Assembly: GCF_020026305.1 (NCBI RefSeq)
Contig: NZ_CP075691.1
Span: 62,001 to 126,000, forward strand
Origin: Streptomyces sp. 135
GTDB lineage: Bacteria > Actinomycetota > Actinomycetes > Streptomycetales > Streptomycetaceae
Length of the DNA: 64,000 bases
Reading direction: 5' to 3'
Below the pieces are notes generated by a model. The model saw nothing but the letters and a program-made list of their open reading frames with translations, was not told where the DNA came from and ran no database searches. The translations under genes and the position numbers were made by a program. Positions 18,737 to 28,645 of this stretch are shown piece after piece. The number at the start of each line of letters is the position of its first letter. The first letter of the stretch is position 1.

Positions 18737-20983
18737 CTAGTAGGAGTAGAAGACGCCCGGCTTCCCCGAAAGACTGCCATTCTTTCCCCAGATGTAGTGC
18801 TTGTAACTCTTCTTGTCGCCTGCGGTGATGCGCTGCCTGTGTTCGCGGTCGTAAGCCGTCGACCCGCCCAGCGAGACTCCGTACGCGCTGACGGCGCCCG
18901 ACCATTTGATGCTGCGGTTCTTGCTGAGTTGGAAGTACGAGCCCCGAGCGACGTAAGCACGGTGGCTCTTCTTGGAGTTGTAGTAGGCGCTCCCGTCCTT
19001 GTGCCGGACGTCCTTGCCGAACTTACCCGCGGCGCCACCCGAGGGGATCTTGTACTTGCCGGGCACGATGACGTAGCGGGTGAACGTGTTGTTTCCACCG
19101 CACTTCCATGTCTCCTTGTACTTCGTGTACTTGATCGGCACCTTCCACTGCTTCGCGTAGTGAGGCCCTTTGTTGGTATAGCCGGTGGTGACGCTCATCG
19201 AGGAGCCGAGGGTGGCACTTCCGGTGATCGTCCAGTTGCTGCCCGTCTTCGCTGCGACCTCCACGGTCGAGGACAGTTTGCTGTCGTAGTCCACCGACGC
19301 CTTGGCATCCCAGTACGCGTGCCCTTCCCCCACCGTGGTGTAGTAGATCTTCTTATTGATGACCTTGGTCTTTGTGCGGTCGCAACCGCCGTCCATCGGC
19401 CCCACCGCCAAGTTCTTGGTGTCCTGCCCGTTGACCATGTAGGGGTTGAAGCCGGTCGGCAGGTCACCCGTAGCGTTCTGCCACTTAGGAAGCGGGCTGT
19501 CACCGAGCGTGTCGATAGCGCTTGCTTCCTGCTTCGAGGCCCAACTCGCGGCATAGCCGGCAGACATTTCGGCGCTGGTCGTCGAGTCCTCTGCCTGACT
19601 CAGGCTGGACACTTCGCTGCTGTCGGGTGTGGTGCCCAACGGGAGGACCTCCGCAGGCGTGGTGCTCTCGTCATCGGCGACGGCTAGGCTCAGCGCCGAC
19701 GCGGTGGCGGTAGCCGGTGCGGCCGCTAGGTGGGTGATTCCTCCCATGGGAACACCGGTGGATGTCTTGCCCGTGACGGTCGCCATTGCGTTGACGATGC
19801 CGCCGTTCTCGGCTGCGGCCTGCTGGACGTCTGCCGGAAGCGTCTTGGGCAGGGGCAGCGACCAGCTGCCGTCGGCTGCCGTCACGGTGGTGCCGAGCAA
19901 GGGAAGCTCCACCTCCGTGCCGTCCTCGGGGACGGCGTCGATCGCCTCGACGTTGACAGTCAGCCCGGCGGCAGGCGCGCCGCTCCCGAGAACGAACTTG
20001 CCCTTGAGCACTTCCGGGGCACCGGGGGCAGCCGGCTCGCCCGGTTCCTCCGACACGGCGGCAGGGGCGTCAGGGTCGTCCGGTTCAGCGCCCATCGTCG
20101 GCTTTGCCTCGCCCGCATCCGCAAGACATGCAGCGGTATCCACGAGGGCTTCACCGGAGAATCCCAGGCCGTACTCCGTGTTGGTGACGGCGAGATTCGA
20201 CGTTGCCTCATACGCCCGCACGGTGCCATCGCTGGTAGCAGTCCGCACAGTTCCCGGGCCGGCGCTCCAGCCCTGCTTCTGCGTAGCGTCGGTGGTGCCA
20301 ACGACAGTGCCCTGGGCGGGGAAGCTGGGGCGCGGGCTGTCCGTGTAGGGCCAGGCCCGGATGACCCCGTCCGTCAGGGTGTACGTCGTGGAGCCAACTG
20401 CCCACACGTCGTCGGCCTTGGTGAAGGCGACCACCGCGGGGTTGTCAACAGGCAGGACGCCGGGGTCCAGCGTTACCTCGCCGGCGCCGGTGAGCGGCGC
20501 ACTCTGGTGCCATATCTCCAGCTTGCCACCGCCGTGGATGGAGAAGATGAGTTCCCCGTTGGACCACACGCGGTTGTGACGCGCCGTCCAGTTGGACGTG
20601 TAGGTTTTGACCGGGGTGAGCAGGCTGCCTCCGCTGGCGCTTCGGTCCTGGTAGGACTTCAGTACCCCGGCCGCCGTGATCTCATAGAGTACGCCGTGGC
20701 CGCCCGTGAAGTAATAGCTGTCGCTATCCAAGGACGCCGATTTTCCGGAATCGATGAGAGCCGATTCGGATGCGTTCGACGGGTTCCAGTCCACGTACTT
20801 TTGCAGCTTGTTCCCGTCAGGGTTTATGAGGTAGGTCGCAACCTCGGTAGCGCACGCCTCTGCCGCAGAAGCAGTGGTGCCCCCTGTGATTTCTGGTGCC
20901 GTGATCGAGCCCACGGCCAGGGCTACTACAAATGCCCCGCTCGTTAGGACTCTGGTCCGTCTTCGTGAAACGCTGGATGACAC
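18737..20983 (-). CDS. Large secreted protein with tachylectin-like N-terminal domain
   Basis: 748 aa. Residues 1-~41 are a Sec signal peptide (SRRRTRVLTSGAFVVALAVG, cleavage near ASA-AEA). Residues ~45-275 contain tachylectin-2-like repeats (YYFTGGHGVLYEITAAGVLK, WSNGELIFSIHGGGKLEIW), a carbohydrate-binding propeller pattern. An acidic Pro-rich linker and a carboxypeptidase-regulatory-like segment (GLTVNVEAIDAVPEDGTEV) follow to ~430. The last ~230 residues are Tyr/Lys/Gly-rich (TVEVAAKTGSNWTITGSATL, RYVIVPGKYKIPSGG), possibly an extracellular effector or surface-binding domain I cannot name. The lipoprotein gene follows with a one-base gap. A transcript leader of ~100 bp precedes it. Confidence 0.8.
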   Translation of the reverse strand: MSSSVSRRRTRVLTSGAFVVALAVGSITAPEITGGTTASAAEACATEVATYLINPDGNKLQKYVDWNPSNASESALIDSGKSASLDSDSYYFTGGHGVLYEITAAGVLKSYQDRSASGGSLLTPVKTYTSNWTARHNRVWSNGELIFSIHGGGKLEIWHQSAPLTGAGEVTLDPGVLPVDNPAVVAFTKADDVWAVGSTTYTLTDGVIRAWPYTDSPRPSFPAQGTVVGTTDATQKQGWSAGPGTVRTATSDGTVRAYEATSNLAVTNTEYGLGFSGEALVDTAACLADAGEAKPTMGAEPDDPDAPAAVSEEPGEPAAPGAPEVLKGKFVLGSGAPAAGLTVNVEAIDAVPEDGTEVELPLLGTTVTAADGSWSLPLPKTLPADVQQAAAENGGIVNAMATVTGKTSTGVPMGGITHLAAAPATATASALSLAVADDESTTPAEVLPLGTTPDSSEVSSLSQAEDSTTSAEMSAGYAASWASKQEASAIDTLGDSPLPKWQNATGDLPTGFNPYMVNGQDTKNLAVGPMDGGCDRTKTKVINKKIYYTTVGEGHAYWDAKASVDYDSKLSSTVEVAAKTGSNWTITGSATLGSSMSVTTGYTNKGPHYAKQWKVPIKYTKYKETWKCGGNNTFTRYVIVPGKYKIPSGGAAGKFGKDVRHKDGSAYYNSKKSHRAYVARGSYFQLSKNRSIKWSGAVSAYGVSLGGSTAYDREHRQRITAGDKKSYKHYIWGKNGSLSGKPGVFYSY

Positions 20984-21515
20984 TCAGGTTCCCCCAGTCT
21001 CAAGACCGACATTGTTCGGCCTTCCGTGAGGAGAATGAAAACATGGAGTGGGGCATCTCCAGAAGACCTTCACGGATTTGGTGATCGTTTCAGGCCCCGC
21101 AGGGTGGTATGTCCGCTCTGGTTTCTCATTTCCTGAGATCCTCTTGAGCTCTCCTTGAGGAAAGTCCCAGTGAGGTCAACGTCGCTCTTGCTGCGCGAAA
21201 TGAAGCGCTCAGGAGGGCGTTCTGTCCCATTCTTTGGGCCCGTTCTGCGTACTTGATATGTTTCACGTATCTCGCCAGCTTGGTGTCGATTCATGGGTTA
21301 TGCGACGGGTCACGAGGGCGCTCATCGCGAGGTTCGACGGCCGCCTCCTCGATGCCCCAACTCCCGCGCTCCTGATCCGCCGCGCCCTCGCAGGGGCCGG
21401 GCGCAGCGCATGAGGGCGAGGCGACTTCGTGGATCACGCCCCGCTCGGGCCCGGGTGCGTCGTACGGTCGCGACCAGGCAGTGACGCCGGGTCAGGTATG
21501 GGAGGAGATCCGAGG
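20984..21515. other. Intergenic region between divergent genes
   Basis: Contains the promoters of the leftward secreted-protein gene and the rightward ~600-aa copy B. A short plus-strand frame at 21302-21412 (RRVTRALIARFDGRLLDAPT) looks like the tail of a lost gene. A 74-codon minus-strand frame at 21070-21294 has no features suggesting a protein. Confidence 0.4.
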
Positions 21516-23302
21516 ATGGTCAGCGCCCGTACGTACCCGCTGTGGCGGGATCTCGCGATGAGCGAGGACCTCCCCAAGGAAGCCCTCAAGACGGTGATCG
21601 AAGCCCTGTGTACCCCGGCGACGACGCCGGACGGCTTCGACGCCCAGGCCGACCGGTGGCGGGAGGAAGCCCTCAAGGCCGCGCTGCCCGCGCTGCTGGC
21701 CCGGACCTCTGCCAAGCGGCTGCGCGGCCGGCTCCTGGTGCACGCCGACGAGAAGACGCTGGCCGCGCTGGCATCCGACGGCACGGTGACCGCCGCCGAC
21801 GCGCCCGCCATCCTGCGGCACCGCCGGGCCTGGGCCGGGCTGATCTCCGCACTGGCACGGCACCCCGACCAGGTCGAGGCGGCCATCGCGCTCCTGCCCC
21901 GCCTGCCCGAGCACGAGGTGGAGCAGGTCGTCCGGGACTGGGATCCCGACCGCTACACCCGCGCCAAGGACACAGCGCCGGCCCCGCCCGTGCCGCCGGA
22001 ACTGTTCGACGCCGTCCTGGAAGCCTGCCTCACCCCGCTCGCCGCGTACCTCCTTCACCCCGAGCCCGAAGAGGGCTGGGAGGCCGTGTCCGCGTTCTCG
22101 AAGGACTGGTCGCTGGAGCTGGGCGGCCGCGCCGGCTGGGCGATGCTGGCCCGCTGCCCCCAGCGGTGGGCGCAGCTCACCGCGCACCCCACGTTCGGGG
22201 CGGCTGTCCGGCACCTGCTGCTTGACCAGGCCGAGACGCAGGCCCTCGAGGACGTCCGCCTCCGCGCCGCCGACCCCGACGGCGAGGAGCTTCCCGCCGG
22301 CCCGGCGCCCGCGCTCAGCGAGGAACTGCTGCTCGCCTGCCTTCCGGCCCTGTGCCTGCCCGAGCTGGCCGACCTGCCCAACCCGCAGGTGGCCGCCCGC
22401 CGGACCTTGCACCACATCGCCAACCGCGTCCACAACAACCCGCGCCTGGCCGACCTCGCCGCCGACCAGCTGCACGCGGCCGCCGACGCTCTCGTCACCC
22501 GCGGCCAGCTGCTCACCTGGTCCGACAAGCAGGAGAGCGACTACAAGTTCGACGGCCGTGTCCTGCGCCTCGCCCAGGACCTGGCCCTCCTCAGCGCCAA
22601 CCGCGACCACCTCGCCGAGGCCTGCGCCCAGCTCGCCCGGCTGGATCCGCCGGCCGTCGTCTCCCCCAAGCCGAGCCGGACCCTGATCCGCGTCCTCGAC
22701 AACGTCGACCCGGACCACGACCGCCCGGCCCGGCTCCTGGAACGCCACTCCGAGCACCGCCGGGTCCAGGCCCTGACCGTCCTCGCCACCAACCCGCACA
22801 CCCCGCACGCCTCTGTCGTGGACGTCCTGGGCGGGCTGCACCCCGCCGAACTGGCCTGGATCGCCGAGAAGGCCGGCGGCCCCGACTGGTTCCTGGCCGC
22901 GGCGGCCGCCGTCCCGGTGCCCGAAGACGAGGACGACGGTGTGGTGCGGCTGGTGGACGACGAGGAACTCGGCAAGCACCCCGACCCTGCGGCCGTCCTG
23001 CAGTCCTGGCTCGACTCGCCTGCCGCCGGTGAGATCCTCTCCCGCTCCGAGGTCTACCGCGCCGTCGTGAAGTCCCGCTACCGCACCCTGGAGCACCTGC
23101 GCCAGATCCCCGCCGAGGAGGTCCTCGCCCGCCACGAACCCGACGTCGCTCTGACGATCCTGCTGGAGCACTGCGGGCGCAGCACCAAGCGGTGGGAGGC
23201 ACTCGCCGCCGCGATGACCTTCGGCTACGACGGCGAGAAGATCACCTTCGGCAGCTCCTCGACTCCCTGGACCCCACGCCCGCACAGGCCCATACGTCCT
23301 GA
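21516..23302 (+). pseudogene. Uncharacterised ~600-aa helical protein, copy B with 3' frameshift
   Basis: ATG 21516 follows GGAGGAGAT. The protein parallels copy A throughout: MVSARTYPLWRDLAMSEDLP, LVHADEKTLAALASDG, LARHPDQVEAAIALLP, LCLPELADLPNPQVAARRTL, DPAAVLQSWLD and SEVYRAVVKSRYRTLEHLRQ. Near 23250 the frame diverges from copy A: ITFG continues as SSSTPW in the open frame, but adding one base gives ELLDSLDPTPAQAHTS and a stop at 23302, matching copy A ITFGELLDSIHD. If the indel is real the product instead runs to 23585 with a foreign ~95-residue tail. Function unknown. Confidence 0.75.
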
Positions 23303-23634
23303 CCGGGCGCTGCGCCGGCCACACACTCCGAAGCGAGGCGGCGTCCGTCATCAGCCGTGCCGTCGAACTTCACGGCCTGGACCCGCCCGGCGAGCTCGGG
23401 CACGGCCGCGGCGAGGATGGCGTCGAACTGAGCGAGGACGCTGCCGCCGGCCGCCGGCCGCCGGGGCGACCATGCCTCGCTCGGTCATCATCATGCCGAT
23501 CGCCGCACCAAGCCCGAGTGGCTTTGTTCACGAGAACCGGTTCTGGCACAGGTTCCGTGCAGCGGCCACTGTGAGTAACAGCTGAACATCTCGGGAAGCC
23601 TTCGGAAGTCGCCCGAAAATCAGCCGTCTCCGCG

Positions 23635-25263
23635 GTGGTTGGGCTGAAAGTCCGGGCCGTGGAAGAGGTCGTGCTCCGGCTGAAGGAGCTGTTGTTCCCG
23701 TCGATCGCGGATATCGCGGTGCTGTCGGTAGACGTGAATATCGAGATAGTGCGCGTTGACGCGCAGTGCACCACGGTCGGCGCAGCCTGCCCGGGGTGCG
23801 GGGCCTGGTCGACCCGGGTTCATAGCTCCTACCTGCGGTTTCCCGCTGACGCGCCGAGTGCCGGACGCAGAGTCGTGCTCCAGTTACGAGTTCGGCGGTT
23901 TCGGTGTCGAAACACCATGTGCGCCCGCCGGACCTTCGTGGAGCAGATAACCGGCCTCACCCGCAGGTATGGCCAGCGCACTGAGCGGCTGCGCTCCACT
24001 CTGGCCGCGGTCGGGCTTGCCCTGGCCGGACGGGCTGGCGCCCGGCTGGCTTCCGTCCTCGGCGTGTCCGTCAGCCGGAGCACGGTGTTGCGCCTGGTCG
24101 ACGCGCTGCCTGAGCCGGAGGTGCCCGCGCCGCGGGTGGTCGGCGTCGACGAGTACGCCACCCGCAAGGGCCGCCACTACGGCACCGTGCTGGTGGACGT
24201 CGAAACCCGCCGTCCGATCGATCTGCTCCCGGACCGGGAGGCATCCAGCCTGGCCGCCTGGCTCGCCCAGCGACCTGGCGTCGAGGTCGTCTGCCGGGAC
24301 CGCGCGCCGTTCTTCGCCGAAGGCGCCGCTGCTGGAGCGCCGCAGGCGGTCCAGGTCGCAGACCGGTGGCACCTCTGGCACAACCTGAGCGAAGCCGCCG
24401 AGAGGAGCGTCGCCCAGCACCGCCGTTGCCTGCGCGTCCTGACGCCCACAACGCCTCAACCTCAACCCGAACCTGACACCGTTCCGACCCGGGACCCATC
24501 CGCGTCGCCATGGCCGACGGGCCACCGCTTTGCCGACCGGACTCGGGCCCGGCACGCAGCCGTCCATGCCCTGCTGGAGGCAGGACACAGCCTACGCTCG
24601 GTTCAGCGGCAGCTCGGGATGAGCTGGCACACCGTCAAACGGTTCGCCGACGCCGCGAAGCCGGAGGAACTGTTCACCGGGCAGTGGCAGAACCGGTCCT
24701 CGGTCCTCGACGAGTACAAGCCCTACCTGGACGACCGCTGGAGCGAGGGCTGCACCAATGCGTGGAAGCTGTGGGAAGAGATCGTGCCGCTCGGTTACAA
24801 GGGCAGCTACCAGCGGGTTCGCGCCTACCTGCACGACAAGCGCATCTCGCAACGGCCGGTGACTGCCCGGCCACCCTCGGCCCGGGCCGTCGCCGGATGG
24901 GTGCTTCGGCACCCGGACACCCTCACCGAATCCGAGCAACTCCGGCTCAAGGCCGTCCGGACGCACTGCCCTGAACTCGACGCGCTCACCAGGCACGTCC
25001 GGTCCTTCGCGGCCATGCTCACCGGCCGCCAGGGCGAGCACCTGCCGGGCTGGCTCGACGCCGTCCGACAGGACGACCTGCCCAGCCTCCACACCCTCGC
25101 CGCAAGCATCGACCACGACCGCGACGCCGTCATGGCCGGCCTCACCCTGCCCTGGAACTCAGGCGTCGTCGAAGGCCATGTCAACCGGATCAAGATGCTC
25201 AAGCGCCAGATGTTCGGCCGCGCCGGCTTCGCTCTCCTACGCAAACGAGTCCTGCTCGCTTGA
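23635..25263 (+). CDS. ISL3-family transposase
   Basis: 542 aa from GTG 23635. Residues ~40-100 hold the ISL3 zinc-binding N terminus with C-x2-C pairs (AACPGCGAW, then CRNTMCARR). A helix-turn-helix lies around LGVSVSRSTVLRLVDALPEP. The DDE core shows VVGVDEYATRKGRHYGTVL (first Asp), VADRWHLWHNL (second Asp) and NSGVVEGHVNRIKMLKRQMF (Glu). Length and frame appear complete. The DUF4262 gene on the other strand ends 34 bp beyond its stop, and a 22-bp inverted repeat encloses both. Confidence 0.93.
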   Translation: MVGLKVRAVEEVVLRLKELLFPSIADIAVLSVDVNIEIVRVDAQCTTVGAACPGCGAWSTRVHSSYLRFPADAPSAGRRVVLQLRVRRFRCRNTMCARRTFVEQITGLTRRYGQRTERLRSTLAAVGLALAGRAGARLASVLGVSVSRSTVLRLVDALPEPEVPAPRVVGVDEYATRKGRHYGTVLVDVETRRPIDLLPDREASSLAAWLAQRPGVEVVCRDRAPFFAEGAAAGAPQAVQVADRWHLWHNLSEAAERSVAQHRRCLRVLTPTTPQPQPEPDTVPTRDPSASPWPTGHRFADRTRARHAAVHALLEAGHSLRSVQRQLGMSWHTVKRFADAAKPEELFTGQWQNRSSVLDEYKPYLDDRWSEGCTNAWKLWEEIVPLGYKGSYQRVRAYLHDKRISQRPVTARPPSARAVAGWVLRHPDTLTESEQLRLKAVRTHCPELDALTRHVRSFAAMLTGRQGEHLPGWLDAVRQDDLPSLHTLAASIDHDRDAVMAGLTLPWNSGVVEGHVNRIKMLKRQMFGRAGFALLRKRVLLA

Positions 25264-25296
25264 CCTGCATGCCCTTCGGAGAGTCCCTGCGTACCT

Positions 25297-25851
25297 TCAG
25301 CCAGTCGTGAGTGCCGTCCAGACCCCCGGCGGGTGCTCAGCCGGCTTCAACCACAACTGCGGTTGAGACTGCTGGTATTGCTCGTCGGCCCCCGGCTGCC
25401 AGAGGAAGCGGCCATCGGCGTCCGGCCACACTGCTTGGAGTACCGGGAACGGAGGCCGCCGGTAAAAGGAGATCGCGCGCCCGAAGAACTCCCGGTACCA
25501 GCGGAGATCCGCTGGCTTCAGGACGACGGGCCGGTCCTCGATGATGCCGTGGCATTCCCTGCCACCCTCCAGCAGAGCCCCGGCCGCAGCCTTGTGGCCG
25601 AGGGAGTTAAGCAGCACGTGCATCGTCTGGATACCCAGTCCGAACATGGCAAGCTCAGGCACCGCGTGCGTGTGCCAGAGCCCGCTCGTGTACGCGAAGC
25701 CGGGCCCTTCGTCGTCGGCCGGCACCATGACCACGCTCCAGCCATGCTCCTTAACCTGCTCGACAGTCCGCAGGTCCATGCGATCGGCCTCTTCGCGATC
25801 ACCGTAGTCATGACAGATCACACAGCGACAGGAAGGGAGGTCGTTAGGCAT
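25297..25851 (-). CDS. DUF4262-domain protein
   Basis: 184 aa from ATG 25851 (MPNDLPSCRCVICHDYGD); the frame is open further upstream but that part looks like a transposase remnant. The family core is clear: EHGWSVVMVPADDEGPGFAY, TSGLWHTHAVPELAMFGL, RPVVLKPADLRWYREFFGRA and FYRRPPFPVLQAVWPDADG. The N-terminal C-x-C-x2-C cluster may bind zinc. DUF4262 proteins are soluble and of unknown function. The gene lies inside the 22-bp inverted repeat with the ISL3 transposase and could be its cargo. Confidence 0.85.
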   Translation of the reverse strand: MPNDLPSCRCVICHDYGDREEADRMDLRTVEQVKEHGWSVVMVPADDEGPGFAYTSGLWHTHAVPELAMFGLGIQTMHVLLNSLGHKAAAGALLEGGRECHGIIEDRPVVLKPADLRWYREFFGRAISFYRRPPFPVLQAVWPDADGRFLWQPGADEQYQQSQPQLWLKPAEHPPGVWTALTTG

Positions 25852-25973
25852 GCCGGTGACAGTACCTTGCACGTCTTCGGCCACCTTTCGCCTGCTGGGC
25901 TGCATCAACAGCCACGCTCCGGCTCTTCCCTTCATTACACCCGGCGACGAAGCACGGAACCTGTGCCAGAACC

Positions 25974-26151
25974 GAATCTCATCGACAAACGCTGCTGCCG
26001 AACGTGAACGAAGCCAGTCACGCCGGGCGGCCAGGCACTCATAGAACTCTGCTCGGAAGCGTGACGCCTCCGCGAACGCTTCCCGCCGGACATCCGGGCA
26101 CACCACACTCATGACAACGGCCTTCGGCTGGTTCTCCTCGTAACGGAGCAC
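25974..26151 (-). pseudogene. N-terminal remnant of another transposase-like gene
   Basis: The minus-strand frame from ATG 26151 encodes MSVVCPDVRREAFAEASRFR and FYECLAARRDWL, then meets the inverted repeat and runs into the DUF4262 gene. The pattern recalls the N terminus of IS701-like transposases (FYECLxxRxDALFEL), which would place its loss at the repeat boundary. This match is from memory and weak. Confidence 0.35.
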
Positions 26152-26245
26152 AGGATCAGACGAAGGCCGCCCTCATGTCCGGCGAGTGCCCAGGTGAGAG
26201 ACCTCGTTCGGGACACCGTTCGAGGCCAGAAGATAAAGAACAAGC

Positions 26246-27807
26246 TCAGGCGGCGGTACTCAGGTCCGCGGTGGTCACCGATACCTCGGCGCGGGAGGCG
26301 GCCTTGAGTCGCATCCGCTCCTTGACCACGTCGGCGCCCTGGAAGCCCTCCCAGTACGAGTGGGTCATGACCGTCGCGGACAGCTCGAGGCACTCCCGGC
26401 GCAGCCGGGCCACCGCGGCCCTTTGCTCATCGGTCCATCCCGGGCTCGACTCCCGGCCGCCGGTGACCTCGCCGGTGTGCTGGTGTTCGGTACCGGGCCA
26501 GCCCTCCAGGGGCTCCACCGACCAGGGCAAGGACCGCAGCAGCGCCGAAAGCTCCGCGGTGGCCTGGTGCAGGCGGGTCTGGGCGGCGAGCAGGTCACCG
26601 GGGAAGGAGGTCTCAGCCATTACCGGAATGATATGCGCGTTCGAATCTGATTCACCTTCCGGCACGCCGGTGTCCGCCGGGTCCTGAGGAGCGCGCTCGA
26701 CGTCCGTAGCGGGCATGGGCTCGCTGACCGGCTGTGCTAGCAGCCAGGCAGTTGACTCTGCAGCAGGCGGGACGGTGGGCTGAGTCAGTACCGAGGAGGA
26801 GGGGGCGGGTGCGATCGGGATATGAGCGCCAAGGGCAGACGGGCGGCATGTTGGCGGACGATGACTCGCGCCCGTCGACAGGTGGTCCGGCCTCTCCGCC
26901 ACCGCGGAGGACTGGACTGGCCGACCGCTGGTGAGATCCGCGTACCGGTCCCGGTCCGCGTTCGTCACCCAGAACCGGTGAGTACGCGATCCGTCCCGGA
27001 AATCAAGCGGAACGATCAGCCCGGCCGCGGTCCGCCGCACCAGGTCGTCGAAGAACACGTCCCGCGGCTTGGGCGTGGCGTGCATCTTGCCGCAGCGCCT
27101 CTGGCTATCCGGGCACCGGTACAGGGCGCGGACATCGCACCGTCAGAAGTCCAGGACACGGAAGCCCGAAACCACGCGCAGGTCTCCCGACTTCGTGATC
27201 ACGTGCGCGGGCAGGTTGTCGCTCCGCGTCCAGTGCGCGTCGTTGCGCCGAGCGTACTCCGCGCGATCGGTGTGCCAGGCCGGCGTGATGCCGTATTTCG
27301 CGGCCCGGCTCGCCCTGGCGCGCACGCTTCGCGGGCCCTCGGCACCGGCGGTGGACAGCTGGACCTCCCACCCGATCCGAAGCCCGCCTTCCCCTTGCAC
27401 GAGCGTGTCCGTCTGAATCCACGACCGCGGCCCGACGCTCCTCCGCATACCTCACTGTCCGCCTGGAACCCGGCAGCCTCCGCAGTCCGCACGATCCGCT
27501 CCTGGTACGCCTTGTGCTCATCGGACACGGCCGCGCGGTGCCGCTCCTCGTCTTCGGCTCGCTCGTGCACCGCCTCACGCCGCCCGCTCGAACGAGGCCG
27601 CAGGTACATCCACGCCTCGACGCCCGCCTTCCGGCACACCCCACCGCATTGCAGGCCCCGCTCGGATACCGGCACGTTCTTCGCCGCGTACAGCCGGTCG
27701 GTCTGGTAGAGCGTTTCCCACAGACTCGGCAACGCCTCGTGGCCGAGATCTTCGCGGGTGAGGTCGAGCTCGATACCCAGTTTCGTGTGCCAGACGACGT
27801 TCGCCAA
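26246..27807 (-). pseudogene. CoiA-like nuclease family gene, decayed
   Basis: Starting near TTG 27807 (LANVVWHTKLGIELDLTRED), the frame carries a Cys pair (GLQCGGVCRKAG), a charged helix HERAEDEERHRAAVSDEHKA and AEAAGFQADSE. After a frameshift near 27440 it continues with RSWIQTDTLVQGEGGLRIGW, EVQLS and YGITPAWHT. This acidic-plus-EVQ pattern resembles the nuclease core of competence CoiA-like proteins. A TGA at 27143-27145 sits where Trp would fit (LDF-stop-RCDVRALYRCPDSQ), and the frame then resumes with MHATPKPRDVFFDDL and runs to 26246. The last ~120 codons (MAETSFPGDLLAAQTRLHQA onward) may be a separate small gene in the same frame. The nuclease assignment is moderate; the two lesions are clear. 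Confidence 0.6.
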
Positions 27808-28048
27808 CGTGCACCGCCTTCGCTTGGGAGGAATTCCCTTCGAAGGTAGAACCAGCCACTGACAATGCGGTAGGGGCTGGATTAATAAATCCAATCCAGA
27901 CAATCAGCCTGTATTGCTCGCAATTGTTCAGGCGGTGACCATTCCTGTGGAATGGGTTCTCGCTGCCGCTCGTACGGGGGCGGAAAGCCGCACCCGCTCC
28001 CCCTGATCGCTTCTATGCCCGGAGCTGGCCTACGAGGCGGCCGGTGGG

Positions 28049-28565
28049 GTGTGCTGGAACGGCGCGAGCGGAGGTAGCGGCGGCATTGGCATCCGGAGCC
28101 CGCCCGGGCCTCGGATGCAGCGCGCCGTTGTCCGCCCGGCACAGCAGGCCGCCCGCGTTCTTCAGCTCCGCGACGGACTCAACCAGCGCCCCAACACCCT
28201 CCTCGCGCAGGCCGTCGCCCTGATCAAGGACGCCGGAACCAGCGGCGTCACTGATCGCGCCCACAGCCTGAACACCGACATCGAGACCGCGGGGCTCCCC
28301 TTCCTCCACCGCTTCGTGGAACTCGCCCGCGCCTTTCACCATGCCGTCCGCAACGACCATCCGCAGCTGGCCGCCACCATCGAACGGCTCCGCGCGCTCA
28401 CCGTCGCCGGTGACTTCGCCTACTTCACCGACATCGCCCACTTCGGCCGCCCTGCCCCTGCCACAACCTTCCACCACCCGCTGGATCACCAGCGAAGACG
28501 ACGTCCGCTGCGCATGGCGCCACCTGGTCCAGGCCCGGCAGGGACACCTGCGTGCCAAGCCCTGA
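28049..28565 (+). pseudogene. Hypothetical helical protein with internal frameshift
   Basis: The first frame encodes ARVLQLRDGLNQRPNTLLAQ, HSLNTDIETAGLPFLHRFVE and LAATIERLRALTVAGDFAYF. Around 28445-28465 the sense moves to another frame, reading STTRWITSEDDVRCAWRHLV and QARQGHLRAKP before the stop at 28565. The product would be an all-helical protein of ~150-170 aa. No family is recognised. A strong hairpin terminator follows immediately. Confidence 0.55.
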
Positions 28566-28571
28566 TCCGAA

Positions 28572-28613
28572 CACAAGACGCCCCGGCCAGATTTCTGGCC
28601 GAGGCGTCTTGTG
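28572..28613. terminator. Strong bidirectional hairpin terminator
   Basis: Arms of 20 nt at 28572-28591 (CACAAGACGCCCCGGCCAGA) and 28594-28613 pair with a single mismatch around a 2-nt gap. It lies between converging coding segments and should stop transcription in both directions. Confidence 0.8.
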
Positions 28614-28645
28614 CAAGCGAGGACCCTCGCTGGGGCCTTGCGAGT

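Larger units (their letters stand above)
23539..25973. repeat. 22-bp perfect inverted repeat flanking ISL3 transposase and DUF4262 gene
   Basis: GGTTCTGGCACAGGTTCCGT.. at 23539-23560 is exactly complementary to 25952-25973. Weaker similarity continues on both sides (for example TTGT..GAGA outward). The pair encloses 2.4 kb holding an ISL3 transposase and a DUF4262 gene. No target duplication was identified. Confidence 0.7.

Noticed and set aside
18497..20947. Plus-strand frames of ~400 codons opposite the tachylectin-like gene
   Set aside because: They are antisense shadows of a gene with signal peptide and coherent domains.
21492..23351. 619-codon minus-strand frame opposite copy B
   Set aside because: Gly/Val/Glu-biased antisense of the ~600-aa family gene, with no family similarity.
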